Position numbers and translations under genes: made by a program
Shown here: positions 9,482-16,844 of the stretch, piece after piece
How positions within the stretch are numbered: position 1 is the stretch's first letter
Layout: each line of letters opens with the position of its first letter
Assembly (NCBI GenBank): GCA_030462125.1
Contig: JAKDZT010000004.1
Span: 1 to 39,251, forward strand
DNA length: 39,251 nt
DNA from: Tetragenococcus sp.
GTDB lineage: Bacteria > Bacillota > Bacilli > Lactobacillales > Enterococcaceae
Direction of reading: 5' to 3'
The notes under the pieces: generated by a model
Seen by the model: the letters and a program-made list of their open reading frames with translations, nothing else
What the model was told of the DNA's origin: nothing
Databases searched by the model: none

Positions 9482-10126
9482 ATGAGTGTGATTGTGTTAG
9501 CAGGTACGATCGGCGCAGGAAAATCCAGTTTAACTGCATTATTAGCCAATCATTTAGGTAGCCAAGCTTTTTATGAATCAGTAGAGGAAAATGAAGTGTT
9601 GCCTTTATTTTATCAGGATCCAGAACAATATGCTTTTTTATTACAAATCTATTTTTTAAACAAGCGTTTTGCCAATATTAAAAGAGCAATGCAAGAAGGA
9701 AATAACGTGCTGGATCGTTCGATTTATGAGGATTCTCTTTTATTCCATTTAAATGCAGACCTGGGTAGGGCTAGTGATGTTGAAGTGCGGGTATATGATG
9801 AATTATTAAACAACATGATGGAAGAATTACCTTATGCTGCTCACAAAAAGCACCCGGATTTGTTAGTCCACATTAAAGTTTCGTTTGCTACTATGCTTGA
9901 ACGTATCCAAAAACGGGGCAGGCCGTATGAACAATTAGACTATGATCCTAGCTTGTATGATTATTACAAAGAATTAAATAAACGTTATGACACTTGGTAT
10001 GAAAAATATGAACACAGCCCTAAAATCCAAATCGACGGGGACCGTTTAAATTTTGTTGAAAGCCCGCAAGCGGCGCAACAAGTGCTCGCAATGATTGATG
10101 AGAAATTAGCAGAGATTCGTGACTAA
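9482..10126 (+). CDS. Deoxynucleoside kinase (dAK/dGK type)
   Basis: Phosphorylates deoxyribonucleosides for salvage of dNTP precursors. The 214 residues show an N-terminal P-loop AGTIGAGKSS, the YESVEEN segment, the DRSIYEDSLLF motif equivalent to the DRS motif of the dNK family, and the LID-like RIQKRGRPYEQ. Length and motifs fit Gram-positive deoxyadenosine/deoxyguanosine kinases; exact substrate preference cannot be read from sequence. AGAAGGG sits upstream of the ATG. A weak stem, TTTGTGAAGAAA with TTTTTTTCACAAA (10136-10175), follows and may end transcription. Confidence 0.88.
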   Translation: MSVIVLAGTIGAGKSSLTALLANHLGSQAFYESVEENEVLPLFYQDPEQYAFLLQIYFLNKRFANIKRAMQEGNNVLDRSIYEDSLLFHLNADLGRASDVEVRVYDELLNNMMEELPYAAHKKHPDLLVHIKVSFATMLERIQKRGRPYEQLDYDPSLYDYYKELNKRYDTWYEKYEHSPKIQIDGDRLNFVESPQAAQQVLAMIDEKLAEIRD

Positions 10127-10289
10127 TACAATTTGTTTGTGAAGAAAGTTCTGCAAAAAGGATTTTTTTCACAAATAGATTTTTTTACACTGTCTTCCTC
10201 GTATATGAAAACCTTTTATAGCGTTTTTTATGTGAAGTTTCTTGCAAAACTTTTGGTTGTGCAAAAATTATTGATAGTTCTTATATTCA

Positions 10290-10311
10290 CAAACTTGGTA
10301 TAGTATGTTTG
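10290..10311 (+). promoter_or_regulatory. nox extended -10 promoter with overlapping operator-like dyad
   Basis: TGGTATAGT (10296-10304) fits an extended -10 element; no clear -35 is at the right distance. The -10 is bracketed by the dyad CAAAC (10290-10294) and GTTTG (10307-10311), which extends to TTCACAAAC/GTTTGTAAA with one mismatch, so a bound regulator would cover the -10. The TTCACAA and TTGTG elements nearby recall redox-repressor (Rex) half-sites, but no full Rex palindrome is present. Confidence 0.5.
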
Positions 10312-10333
10312 TAAAATAAGGGAGGAAAAACAG

Positions 10334-11665
10334 ATGACCAAGACAGTAATTATAGGAACGAACCATGCTGGTTTAGCGGCAGCAAATGCCATCTTAGATA
10401 ACTCAGAACAAGAAGTTGTAATGATTGAACGTAATGAAAATTTTAGCTACTTAAGTTGTGGAACTGCTTTATGGGTAGGGCACCAAATTGATAGTGTAGA
10501 AGGTTTATTTTATACCAACCGTGAAGATTTTGAAGCAAAAGGCGCTAAGGTACGCACACAAACGACCGTTGATAATATTGACTTTGCAGAAAAAATTGTT
10601 CACGCTCATACACTACAAGGAGAAGAAGTAGCCGAAAGCTATGACAAACTTGTGTTAGCTACAGGTTCTAACCCCATCTCTCCTAAGGTCCCTGGTCGTG
10701 AATTAAAGAACATTACCTTTATGAAATATTATGAAGAAGGTCTAAACATTGATCAAATGTTTGAACATGAAGAAGTGAAAAATATCGCAGTTATTGGCGC
10801 AGGATACATTGGGGTAGAAATGGCAGAAGCTGCCAAACGACGTGGTAAAAACGTGTTGTTATTTGACGCATTAGATCGTTGCTTACCAAGTTATTATGAT
10901 CCTTGGTTTACTGATGATATGGACAAAAATTTAGCTGATCACGGGATTGAATTGCATTACGGTGAATTAGTGAAAGAATATAAAGGTTCAGACAAGGTCG
11001 AACAAATTGTCACTGAAAAAGGGGACTATGATGTTGATTTAGTCATTAATGCGATCGGCTTTTCACCAAATAATCAATTGGCTAAAGATCATTTAGAATT
11101 GTTTGCTAACGGCGCTTATCTAGTAGACCGTCACCAACAAACGAGTGATCCAGATGTTTATGCAGTGGGTGATTGCGCAACAGTTTATTCAAATGCGTTA
11201 CAAGGAACCACTTATATTGCTTTGGCGTCGAACGCGCTACGCACAGGGATTGTCGCTGGTGAAAATATTGCAGGCAACCCAATTGAATCGCCTGGAGTTC
11301 AAGGTTCAAACGGGATTTCAATCTTTGGTCACCACATGGTATCAACAGGTTATTCTGTTGAGTCTGCTGCTAAATTTAATTTAGACGTGAAATATACAGA
11401 TATTGAAGATACGCAAAAACCAGAATTTATGAAAGAAAACGACGATGTAAAATTGCGAATTGTTTATGAAGCAAGCTTCCGTCGCATTGTGGGCGCTCAA
11501 ATGTCTTCAACGACATCAGATATCTCGATGGCTATTCATATGTTCTCCCTAGCGATCGAACGTCAAGTAACCATTGATGAATTAGGAATGCTTGATATCT
11601 TCTTCTTACCGCATTTTAACCAACCTTATAGTTATATCAATAAAGCAGCATTAGCTGCAGAATAA
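10334..11665 (+). CDS. nox: NADH oxidase (flavin-dependent, Nox family)
   Basis: Reoxidises NADH with O2, most likely to water, in the cytoplasm. The 443 residues are full length. The N-terminal dinucleotide fold VIIGTNHAGLAAANA carries His10; the redox-active cysteine is Cys42 in YLSCGTALW, as in water-forming enterococcal and streptococcal Nox. A second nucleotide fold, VIGAGYIGVEMAEAAKRRG, and the FAD motif VYAVGDCATV follow, then the pyridine disulfide oxidoreductase dimerisation domain. GGGAGG lies about 8 nt before the ATG. CoA-disulfide reductases share this fold, but the motif set favours Nox. A terminator follows. Confidence 0.93.
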   Translation: MTKTVIIGTNHAGLAAANAILDNSEQEVVMIERNENFSYLSCGTALWVGHQIDSVEGLFYTNREDFEAKGAKVRTQTTVDNIDFAEKIVHAHTLQGEEVAESYDKLVLATGSNPISPKVPGRELKNITFMKYYEEGLNIDQMFEHEEVKNIAVIGAGYIGVEMAEAAKRRGKNVLLFDALDRCLPSYYDPWFTDDMDKNLADHGIELHYGELVKEYKGSDKVEQIVTEKGDYDVDLVINAIGFSPNNQLAKDHLELFANGAYLVDRHQQTSDPDVYAVGDCATVYSNALQGTTYIALASNALRTGIVAGENIAGNPIESPGVQGSNGISIFGHHMVSTGYSVESAAKFNLDVKYTDIEDTQKPEFMKENDDVKLRIVYEASFRRIVGAQMSSTTSDISMAIHMFSLAIERQVTIDELGMLDIFFLPHFNQPYSYINKAALAAE

Positions 11666-11671
11666 ACGAAT

Positions 11672-11714
11672 AAAGACAAAGGCCCCGGAGAAATCTTGGG
11701 GTTTTTGTCTTTTT
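11672..11714 (+). terminator. Intrinsic terminator of nox
   Basis: AAAGACAAAGGCCCC pairs imperfectly with GGGGTTTTTGTCTTT around a short loop, ending in a T-run. Confidence 0.85.
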
Positions 11715-11727
11715 AAAAGGAAAATAT

Positions 11728-11756
11728 TTGACGTATATGGATAAACATGATATGAT
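11728..11756 (+). promoter_or_regulatory. infC operon promoter
   Basis: TTGACG (11728-11733), a 17-bp spacer and TATGAT (11751-11756) form one of the best sigma-A promoters in the window. It drives the L20-type leader and infC-rpmI-rplT. Confidence 0.8.
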
Positions 11757-11762
11757 ATAAAA

Positions 11763-11900
11763 GTTGAGAAATGGAAGTAGAAGCACCCGCTTCTCGCCTT
11801 AGTGACTAAAGTGACTGGGCAGAATAGGATTTTGCACTAAGAGAATGGTATGTCTTAGTGGGGAATACGTGCGGGTTCTTATAGAAGAACTCGTTTTTTT
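11763..11900 (+). ncRNA. L20-type autoregulatory leader with terminator, upstream of infC
   Basis: The structured leader contains AGAAGC/GCTTCT, the hairpin CACTAAGA (11835-11842) with TCTTAGTG (11853-11860), and a final terminator stem CGGGTTCTT (11872-11880), loop ATAG, AAGAACTCG (11885-11893), then seven T. ACCCGC at 11785-11790 is complementary to GCGGGT at 11871-11876 in the terminator arm, giving a possible antiterminator by long-range pairing. By position, in front of infC-rpmI-rplT, and by architecture this matches the Firmicutes L20 leader, where excess L20 promotes termination. Identification is by context and structure; a covariance search was not possible. Confidence 0.82.
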
Positions 11901-11955
11901 ATGGAGAATTTTAAATAAACTTTCTTTCTCGCAAAAAACTTGGAGGTGAATGACC

Positions 11956-12471
11956 ATAGCAAAAGATATGATGGTTAACGACGGCATTCGTGCACGTGAG
12001 TTGCGTTTGATCGATCAAAATGGAGATCAACTTGGCGTCAAAACAAAAGCAGAAGCGTTGAAGATAGCTGAACAAGCAAACTTAGATGTAGTTTTGGTAG
12101 CACCGAAAGCAAAGCCACCCGTTGCGCGAATCATGGACTACGGAAAGTATCGTTTTGAACAACAGAAAAAAGAACGTGAAGCTCGTAAAAAACAAAAAGT
12201 GATCAATGTAAAAGAAATACGCTTAAGTCCAGCGATCGACGAGAATGATTTCAATACGAAACTACGTAATGCACGTAAATTCCTTGAAAAAGGCGATAAA
12301 GTGAAAGCTTCTATTCGTTTTAAGGGCCGTGCCATTACCCATAAAGAAATTGGTCAGGAAGTCTTGAATCGTTTAGCTCAAGAAACAGAAGATGTGGCAA
12401 CCGTTGAGCAAAAAGCGAAGATGGATGGTCGCAGTATGTCCTTGATGCTTGCACCTAAAAAAGAAAAGTAA
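11956..12471 (+). CDS. infC: Translation initiation factor IF-3
   Basis: Binds the 30S subunit and proofreads start-codon selection. The protein shows the IF3 N-domain ([39 protein letters not shown]) and the C-domain ([45 protein letters not shown]). The ORF track begins at ATG 11950, but GGAGG (11942-11946) ends only 3 nt before that ATG. The ATA at 11956 is 9 nt downstream of it, and the protein from there matches the usual N-terminus. A non-AUG start is expected for infC, which IF3 autoregulates in this way in other bacteria. It is the first gene of the infC-rpmI-rplT operon, behind the L20-type leader. Confidence 0.93.
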   Translation: MAKDMMVNDGIRARELRLIDQNGDQLGVKTKAEALKIAEQANLDVVLVAPKAKPPVARIMDYGKYRFEQQKKEREARKKQKVINVKEIRLSPAIDENDFNTKLRNARKFLEKGDKVKASIRFKGRAITHKEIGQEVLNRLAQETEDVATVEQKAKMDGRSMSLMLAPKKEK

Positions 12472-12475
12472 AAAG

Positions 12476-12502
12476 TAACTGCTGAAACATTTTCAGCAGT
12501 TA
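12476..12502 (+). other. Perfect hairpin between infC and rpmI
   Basis: TAACTGCTGAAA (12476-12487), loop CAT, TTTCAGCAGTTA (12491-12502): a 12-bp perfect stem without a T-run. It sits 5 nt after the infC stop and upstream of the rpmI ribosome binding site, so it may be an RNA processing or protective element rather than a terminator. Confidence 0.65.
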
Positions 12503-12534
12503 GCTTATACAGATTTTGAGGAGGAAAATTAGTT

Positions 12535-12735
12535 ATGCCAAAACAAAAGACACACCGCGGATTAGCCAAGCGCGTAAAACGTACTGCTAATGGCGGGTTG
12601 AAAAGACATCGTGCGTTTACAAGTCACCGTTTCCACGGTAAAACCAAAAAACAACGTCGTCAATTGCGTAAACCAGCAATGGTTTCATCTGATGACATGA
12701 AGCGCATCAGTCAACAAGTAACAAAAATGAAATAA
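12535..12735 (+). CDS. rpmI: 50S ribosomal protein L35
   Basis: A 66-residue highly basic protein of the large subunit, starting [17 protein letters not shown] and containing [24 protein letters not shown], the standard L35 pattern and length. GAGGAGG precedes the ATG. It is the second gene of the infC operon. Confidence 0.98.
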   Translation: MPKQKTHRGLAKRVKRTANGGLKRHRAFTSHRFHGKTKKQRRQLRKPAMVSSDDMKRISQQVTKMK

Positions 12736-12794
12736 CGATTTGTGCAAGTATTGCATACCTATTCAAATGAAGAACTACTTAGGAGGAATTAAAC

Positions 12795-13157
12795 ATGGCA
12801 CGTGTTAAAGGTGGACCAGTAACTCGTAGACGTCGGAAAAGAACGCTTAAATTAGCGAAAGGCTATTACGGAGCAAAACATACTTTATTTAAAAAAGCAA
12901 AAGAACAAGTAATGAACTCATACAACTATGCTTATCGCGATCGTCGTCAGAAAAAACGTGATTTTCGTAAATTATGGATCGCACGTATCAATGCGGCAGC
13001 ACGTATGAATAACATTAGCTATTCGAAATTGATGCATGGCTTAAAAGTAGCGGGTATCGAAGTGAACCGTAAAATGTTAGCTGATATTGCAGTTAATGAT
13101 GAAAGTGGCTTTACTGCACTAACAGAACAAGCAAAGTCTGCGTTAAAAAATAATTAA
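12795..13157 (+). CDS. rplT: 50S ribosomal protein L20
   Basis: A 23S rRNA-binding assembly protein and the presumed repressor of this operon through the leader RNA. The 120 residues include [32 protein letters not shown], the Tyr/Arg-rich [16 protein letters not shown] and [32 protein letters not shown] (listed here in pieces). TAGGAGG precedes the ATG. It is the last gene of the operon. Confidence 0.98.
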   Translation: MARVKGGPVTRRRRKRTLKLAKGYYGAKHTLFKKAKEQVMNSYNYAYRDRRQKKRDFRKLWIARINAAARMNNISYSKLMHGLKVAGIEVNRKMLADIAVNDESGFTALTEQAKSALKNN

Positions 13158-13174
13158 TAATGATAATACTTAAT

Positions 13175-13206
13175 AAAGTCTGCTCATGGGAGCGGGCTTT
13201 TTTATT
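13175..13206 (+). terminator. Terminator of infC-rpmI-rplT
   Basis: AAGTCTGCTC pairs, with G-U pairs, to GAGCGGGCTT, followed by a T-run. Confidence 0.85.
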
Positions 13207-13212
13207 ATACAA

Positions 13213-13246
13213 AATTGCTGCTTATCACTATCGGTAAGCAGCAATT
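13213..13246 (-). terminator. Terminator of the FUSC-like gene
   Basis: AATTGCTGCTTA (13213-13224) and TAAGCAGCAATT (13235-13246) form a perfect 12-bp stem. Read on the minus strand it continues into TTTTG, consistent with termination of the convergent gene. Confidence 0.75.
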
Positions 13247-13261
13247 AAAGGCTGTTCATTT

Positions 13262-14326
13262 TTAATCAGGATCCTTATCAAAACTTTCATGTAGATCAAA
13301 TGATTTATTATAAAATTTGAGCCCAGTAGTAATTAATAAAGCAGACAAAGCGCCTAACAAAGACCCTAATGCGATACCAATAAATCGATATTGCAATAAA
13401 GTAGGTACACTTTGATCTTTAATTAAGCTGGATAGTAGTAAGGCCATTGGCGTGGTAAAAAAAGCAGATAACGCATAGTTACTACGGACAGAGATTTGAG
13501 AAATCGTAAAAAGGGCAATGATTAAAAAGATCGTTTCTACTGTAGTTAAAGAAGCATTTAACAATAAAGCAGCAATGCCAATACCGATGATTGTTCCCGC
13601 GATACGTTGAACATTACGCTGCATAATTGCCCTTAAATTATCCCCTTGTAAGATGGCAGCACAAGATACCACCATCCAATAAGGATTACGTAATTGTAAA
13701 CCTGCACTTAAGTAAACCGCTAAAAATAAGGTTGCACCATAAAAAATTCCATCTATAAAAACGCCAGGATCTTCATAGACACGTTGTAAGAAAGGTTTTT
13801 CTTCTACTGTTTCAGTAGGTTCCTTGTCAATAAAATGGACAATTACCGCCATAATGATGGCCAGAAAAGCTCCTAATAAATAGTAACTAGCTAGTACAGG
13901 AACTTGTTTTAAAGGAACATCTAGACTTGCGCCCATGGCTGAAACTAAAACAGCAAAAAAGACGCCTGGCTTTTTGATATCATAAAGGCGAAAAAGAATG
14001 CGTCCGAAAAAGGCAATCAGGACAACTGTGATAGGCGCCACCCAACTTGCAAAAGAAGTTAAGGCGCCAATAAGAAAGCTCGTTAAGATGAAAAGGACAA
14101 CGAATGTAAAACGTATCACCAAATTTTTTAAGGGGATATTGTCGTAATACATAAGAGTGAAAACTCCAAAAAAACCAAAGCTAGCAATGGACATATTGTG
14201 AGCAAAATAGCCAATAAACAAGACAATAACCATACAAGTGATGGTTCCTAAAAGCTGTATTACGTTAAATGTAGGCTTATGTAAATGTAACAGATCTTTT
14301 AAAAAATTATTTTTCCTATTTTCCAT
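13262..14326 (-). CDS. FUSC/aromatic-acid-exporter-like integral membrane protein
   Basis: The 354-residue polytopic protein has two clusters of hydrophobic helices: about residues 28-160, and again about 190-340, separated by an acidic loop (DKEPTETVEEKPF). The segment QRNVQRIAGTIIGIGIAALL resembles the conserved motif of the FUSC-type transporter domain seen in YccS, AaeB and fusaric-acid resistance proteins. It is shorter than the Gram-negative AaeB type. The substrate is not readable. No strong ribosome binding site precedes the ATG. It is transcribed alone, convergent with rplT. Confidence 0.72.
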   Translation of the reverse strand: MENRKNNFLKDLLHLHKPTFNVIQLLGTITCMVIVLFIGYFAHNMSIASFGFFGVFTLMYYDNIPLKNLVIRFTFVVLFILTSFLIGALTSFASWVAPITVVLIAFFGRILFRLYDIKKPGVFFAVLVSAMGASLDVPLKQVPVLASYYLLGAFLAIIMAVIVHFIDKEPTETVEEKPFLQRVYEDPGVFIDGIFYGATLFLAVYLSAGLQLRNPYWMVVSCAAILQGDNLRAIMQRNVQRIAGTIIGIGIAALLLNASLTTVETIFLIIALFTISQISVRSNYALSAFFTTPMALLLSSLIKDQSVPTLLQYRFIGIALGSLLGALSALLITTGLKFYNKSFDLHESFDKDPD

Positions 14327-14411
14327 TTGGGCAACACCAATTACTATTATAACATAAAGGGTTCAGTTTTATATGTTTCGAGTTTGTGAAACATTTCTAA
14401 AATACGAAAGG

Positions 14412-14443
14412 CCTGAGCTTTCCCTTTAAAAGAAAAGCTCAGG
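14412..14443 (-). terminator. Hairpin at the 3' end of the small ORF
   Basis: CCTGAGCTTT (14412-14421) and AAAGCTCAGG (14434-14443) form a perfect 10-bp stem. It includes the stop codon of the small ORF (14439-14441). The T-run after it on the minus strand is broken (CCTTTCGTATTTT), so termination strength is uncertain. Confidence 0.6.
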
Positions 14444-14606
14444 TCTTAGTGATTTCTTCTAACTTTTTAACCCGTCCACCGATTTTATCAGCAAAGTTTT
14501 CTGATTCTTTTTTAGTAGGAAATACTAATAAGTTTGTAGGCGTCTTATCTCTTGTTCGGTAGCCATTTTTTGAGATATAGCCATGAAAGACTTTTACGAC
14601 ATACAT
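14439..14606 (-). CDS. Small protein of 55 residues, unknown function
   Basis: This ORF is below the length limit of the supplied track. Translation from the ATG at 14606 gives a basic protein that begins MYVVKVFHGYISKNGYRTRD and ends KKLEEITKT. I do not recognise a family. It has Lys-rich and aromatic residues, no transmembrane segment and no Cys. Expression signals are unusually complete: AAAGGAGGG about 7 nt upstream, a -10 TATAAT (14634-14639) with TTGCTT (14656-14661) at 16 bp, and a hairpin at the end. A second ATG one codon-shift away runs straight into a stop, so the start is clear. It is likely real and cytoplasmic. Confidence 0.7.
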   Translation of the reverse strand: MYVVKVFHGYISKNGYRTRDKTPTNLLVFPTKKESENFADKIGGRVKKLEEITKT

Positions 14607-14633
14607 ACACTTCCCTCCTTTTGTATACCCAAG

Positions 14634-14694
14634 ATTATACGAAAAAGGAAGATGAAAGCAATAAAAACGCTTTAATTTTAAGAAAACGCTAACT
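14634..14694 (-). promoter_or_regulatory. Promoter of the small ORF with two cre-like sites
   Basis: The minus-strand promoter is TTGCTT (14656-14661), 16 bp, TATAAT (14634-14639). Just upstream are two AAAACGCT direct repeats 19 bp apart (14664-14671 and 14683-14690). The second lies in AAGAAAACGCTAACT (14680-14694), one mismatch from the CcpA cre consensus; the first site has two mismatches. CcpA control is an inference. Confidence 0.5.
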
Positions 14695-14716
14695 TTTTTA
14701 TCATTCGTTATAAATA

Positions 14717-15148
14717 TTAAGAATGCCGTGGGTTATTTTTTACATAGTTTTCAAAAATTTGGTGAAAGGCAGGATGTACTTTTTTTAAGCGCAGGAAGCG
14801 GTTTGTGTTTTTTTCTAAAAAGCAATGTTTACTTGTTCCGCTCGTTACTATTTGGTTCTTTTCATTAATTATCTCATAGGAAAAATCTAAACGCGTACTA
14901 TTATATTTAGCAACGAAAGGATCGATTCGTACTTTTTCTCCATAGTGAATCATGCCTTTATATTGACAGCTCACTTCTAAAACCGGCACGATAATGCCCG
15001 CTTGTTCCATCTCTTGGTAGGGTAGGCCTAAATACTCTAATAACTCGACACGGGCTTCTTCAAACCAGCGGATATAATTGGAGTGATGGACAATGCCCAT
15101 CTGGTCGGTTTCATAGTAATGCGGTTTGCGATAATAACCAGGATACAA
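14717..15148 (-). CDS. 4HBT-family acyl-CoA thioesterase
   Basis: A hot-dog-fold thioesterase of the YbgC/FcbC group. The motif YYETDQMGIVHHSNYIRWFE contains the catalytic Asp of the 4-hydroxybenzoyl-CoA thioesterase family and lies near the N-terminus, as expected; VRIDPFVAKYNSTRLDFSYEI is the central strand region. The track starts at a GTG (15157), but that GTG lies inside AGAAGGTGA, which reads better as the ribosome binding site for the TTG at 15148, giving 143 residues. Either start leaves the domain intact. The substrate is unknown. No terminator was evident. Confidence 0.85.
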   Translation of the reverse strand: MYPGYYRKPHYYETDQMGIVHHSNYIRWFEEARVELLEYLGLPYQEMEQAGIIVPVLEVSCQYKGMIHYGEKVRIDPFVAKYNSTRLDFSYEIINEKNQIVTSGTSKHCFLEKNTNRFLRLKKVHPAFHQIFENYVKNNPRHS

Positions 15149-15244
15149 ATGTTTCACCTTCTTTTTATTTCAGTTTAAAATTTTTCTAGGCAAATTACAA
15201 GAAAACAAAAAAGAAAATTTTCAGTAATAATCTTGCTATAAAGC

Positions 15245-15273
15245 TTGACTTTTCAAGGTTTTTCTTGTAACTT
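15245..15273 (+). promoter_or_regulatory. Candidate promoter of the hisS-aspS T-box operon
   Basis: TTGACT (15245-15250), a 17-bp spacer and TAACTT (15268-15273): a good -35 with a weak -10, about 25 bp ahead of the first paired base of the T-box leader. Confidence 0.4.
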
Positions 15274-15296
15274 AAAGCTAATACAAAAATGCCTAA

Positions 15297-15506
15297 GAAG
15301 GAACAGACATTTAGCAAAAACTTTTTAGAGAGAACTATCGTGGCTGGAAATAGTTTAAGTAACTGCTAGATGTAAGACATTCCAGAGGCGAGCGAGCCCA
15401 AAGCCGTTCCGCTTAAACGAGCGTTATTCGTCAAAGGAAAGCATAACTTTCAAAATTAGGTGGTACCGCGAGTAATTCGCCCTTGTAAAAACAAGGGTGT
15501 TTTTTT
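15297..15506 (+). ncRNA. T-box riboswitch leader of hisS-aspS
   Basis: Stem I is closed by GGAA (15300-15303) with TTCC (15380-15383), followed by an internal loop and the helix CATTTAGC (15308-15315) with GCTAGATG (15365-15372). The loop's 3' strand TAAGACA holds the specifier, best read as GAC (15376-15378, Asp) followed by the usual purine. AGAGAGAAC forms the distal GA-type motif. The T-box sequence AGGTGGTACCGCG is at 15458-15470. The terminator is CGCCCTTGT (15478-15486), loop AAAA, ACAAGGGTG (15491-15499) and seven T. Uncharged tRNA stabilises the antiterminator and switches the operon on. This element fills the 390-base gap between the thioesterase and hisS genes. Confidence 0.95.
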
Positions 15507-15547
15507 ATTTGTTTTTGTTGTCGGTATGAGTTATAGGAGGAAAAACA

Positions 15548-16831
15548 ATGAGTTATCAACGCCCCAAAGGCACAAATGATATTTTGCCTGGCGAATCCGA
15601 AAAATGGCAATTTATTGAAGACACAGCACGTTTATTATTCAATGACTATCAGTATTATGAAATTCGTACACCTTCTTTTGAACACTATGAAGTGATCTCA
15701 AGAAGTGTAGGCGATACGACAGATATTGTTTCCAAAGAAATGTATGATTTTTATGATAAAGGGGGACGCCATATCACGCTACGCCCTGAAGGCACGGCGC
15801 CTATTGTACGGGCTTATGTGGAACATAAATTATTTGGACCAGAATATAGTAGTCCATACAAAGTTTTTTATATGGGACCGATGTTTCGTTATGAGCGGCC
15901 GCAAAAAGGTCGGCTGCGTCAATTCCATCAAATCGGAGTAGAAGCTTTTGGTTCAGATAATCCCGCAACAGATGTCGAAACAATGGTTATGGCAATGGAA
16001 TTTTTCAAACAGTTAGGGATTTCTCAACTACGTTTAGTTATTAATACATTAGGAGATCAAGAAACCAGAGAAAATTATCGGCAAGCGCTCATTGAGCATT
16101 TTTCAGCGCATGAAGAACAATTAAGTGAAGATTCGCAAAGGCGTTTGCATGAGAATCCTTTGCGTATTTTGGATAGTAAAGACAAAGCTGATAAACAGTT
16201 TGTCGCTACTGCTCCTTCGATTTTGGATTACTTAAGTACAGCGGCTTACGACCATTTCACCCAAGTAACGACGATGCTTGACGCTTTAGAAGTCCCTTAC
16301 GAAATTGAGCCTACCATGGTTCGAGGTTTGGATTATTATACGCATACGATTTTTGAAATTATGAATGATAACCCTCAGTTGGGCGCTCAATCAACGATAT
16401 GTGCTGGCGGACGTTATGATCAGTTGGTGGAAGAATTGGGAGGCCCTGCTACACCAGGCTTTGGTTTTGCTATTGGTATGGAGCGCTTGTTATTGGTACT
16501 TGCCAACGAAAATGTGGAACTACCTGCTTTGCACCAATTAGACGCCTATGTCGTTAATATTGGAGAAACTACCAATGTTGAAGCTTTAAAGGTCACTCAA
16601 GCGATTCGAAGTGCGGGCTTTTCAGCCGATAGGGACGTTATGAACCGCAAAGCCAAAGCACAGTTCAAATCAGCTGATAAAAAAGACGCTAGACTTGTTT
16701 TTACTTTAGGTGAAGATGAATTAAAGGCAGGTACGATTAACGTAAAATCGATGGCAACAGGTGAACAAAAGCAAGTGGCCTTAACAACCATTTATAATGA
16801 TTTTACACAAATTTTTGATGAAATGATTTAA
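15548..16831 (+). CDS. hisS: Histidyl-tRNA synthetase
   Basis: A class II aminoacyl-tRNA synthetase charging tRNA-His. The 427 residues contain motif 1 around residues 40-70, motif 2 [20 protein letters not shown], the histidine-specific [12 protein letters not shown] (HisA/HisB region), [15 protein letters not shown], and motif 3 [13 protein letters not shown], then the C-terminal anticodon-binding domain. AGGAGG precedes the ATG by 8 nt. aspS follows 13 bp after the stop, and both are controlled by the upstream T-box. Confidence 0.98.
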   Translation: MSYQRPKGTNDILPGESEKWQFIEDTARLLFNDYQYYEIRTPSFEHYEVISRSVGDTTDIVSKEMYDFYDKGGRHITLRPEGTAPIVRAYVEHKLFGPEYSSPYKVFYMGPMFRYERPQKGRLRQFHQIGVEAFGSDNPATDVETMVMAMEFFKQLGISQLRLVINTLGDQETRENYRQALIEHFSAHEEQLSEDSQRRLHENPLRILDSKDKADKQFVATAPSILDYLSTAAYDHFTQVTTMLDALEVPYEIEPTMVRGLDYYTHTIFEIMNDNPQLGAQSTICAGGRYDQLVEELGGPATPGFGFAIGMERLLLVLANENVELPALHQLDAYVVNIGETTNVEALKVTQAIRSAGFSADRDVMNRKAKAQFKSADKKDARLVFTLGEDELKAGTINVKSMATGEQKQVALTTIYNDFTQIFDEMI

Positions 16832-16844
16832 AGGAGAAAAAGAC

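Noticed and set aside
10136-10175. TTTGTGAA...TTCACAAA as a Rex operator
   Set aside because: The half-sites are separated by about 24 bp, unlike the compact Rex palindrome; better read as a weak stem after the nucleoside kinase gene.
11106-11384. Overlapping ORFs of 79 residues within nox
   Set aside because: Out-of-frame shadows of the nox coding sequence.
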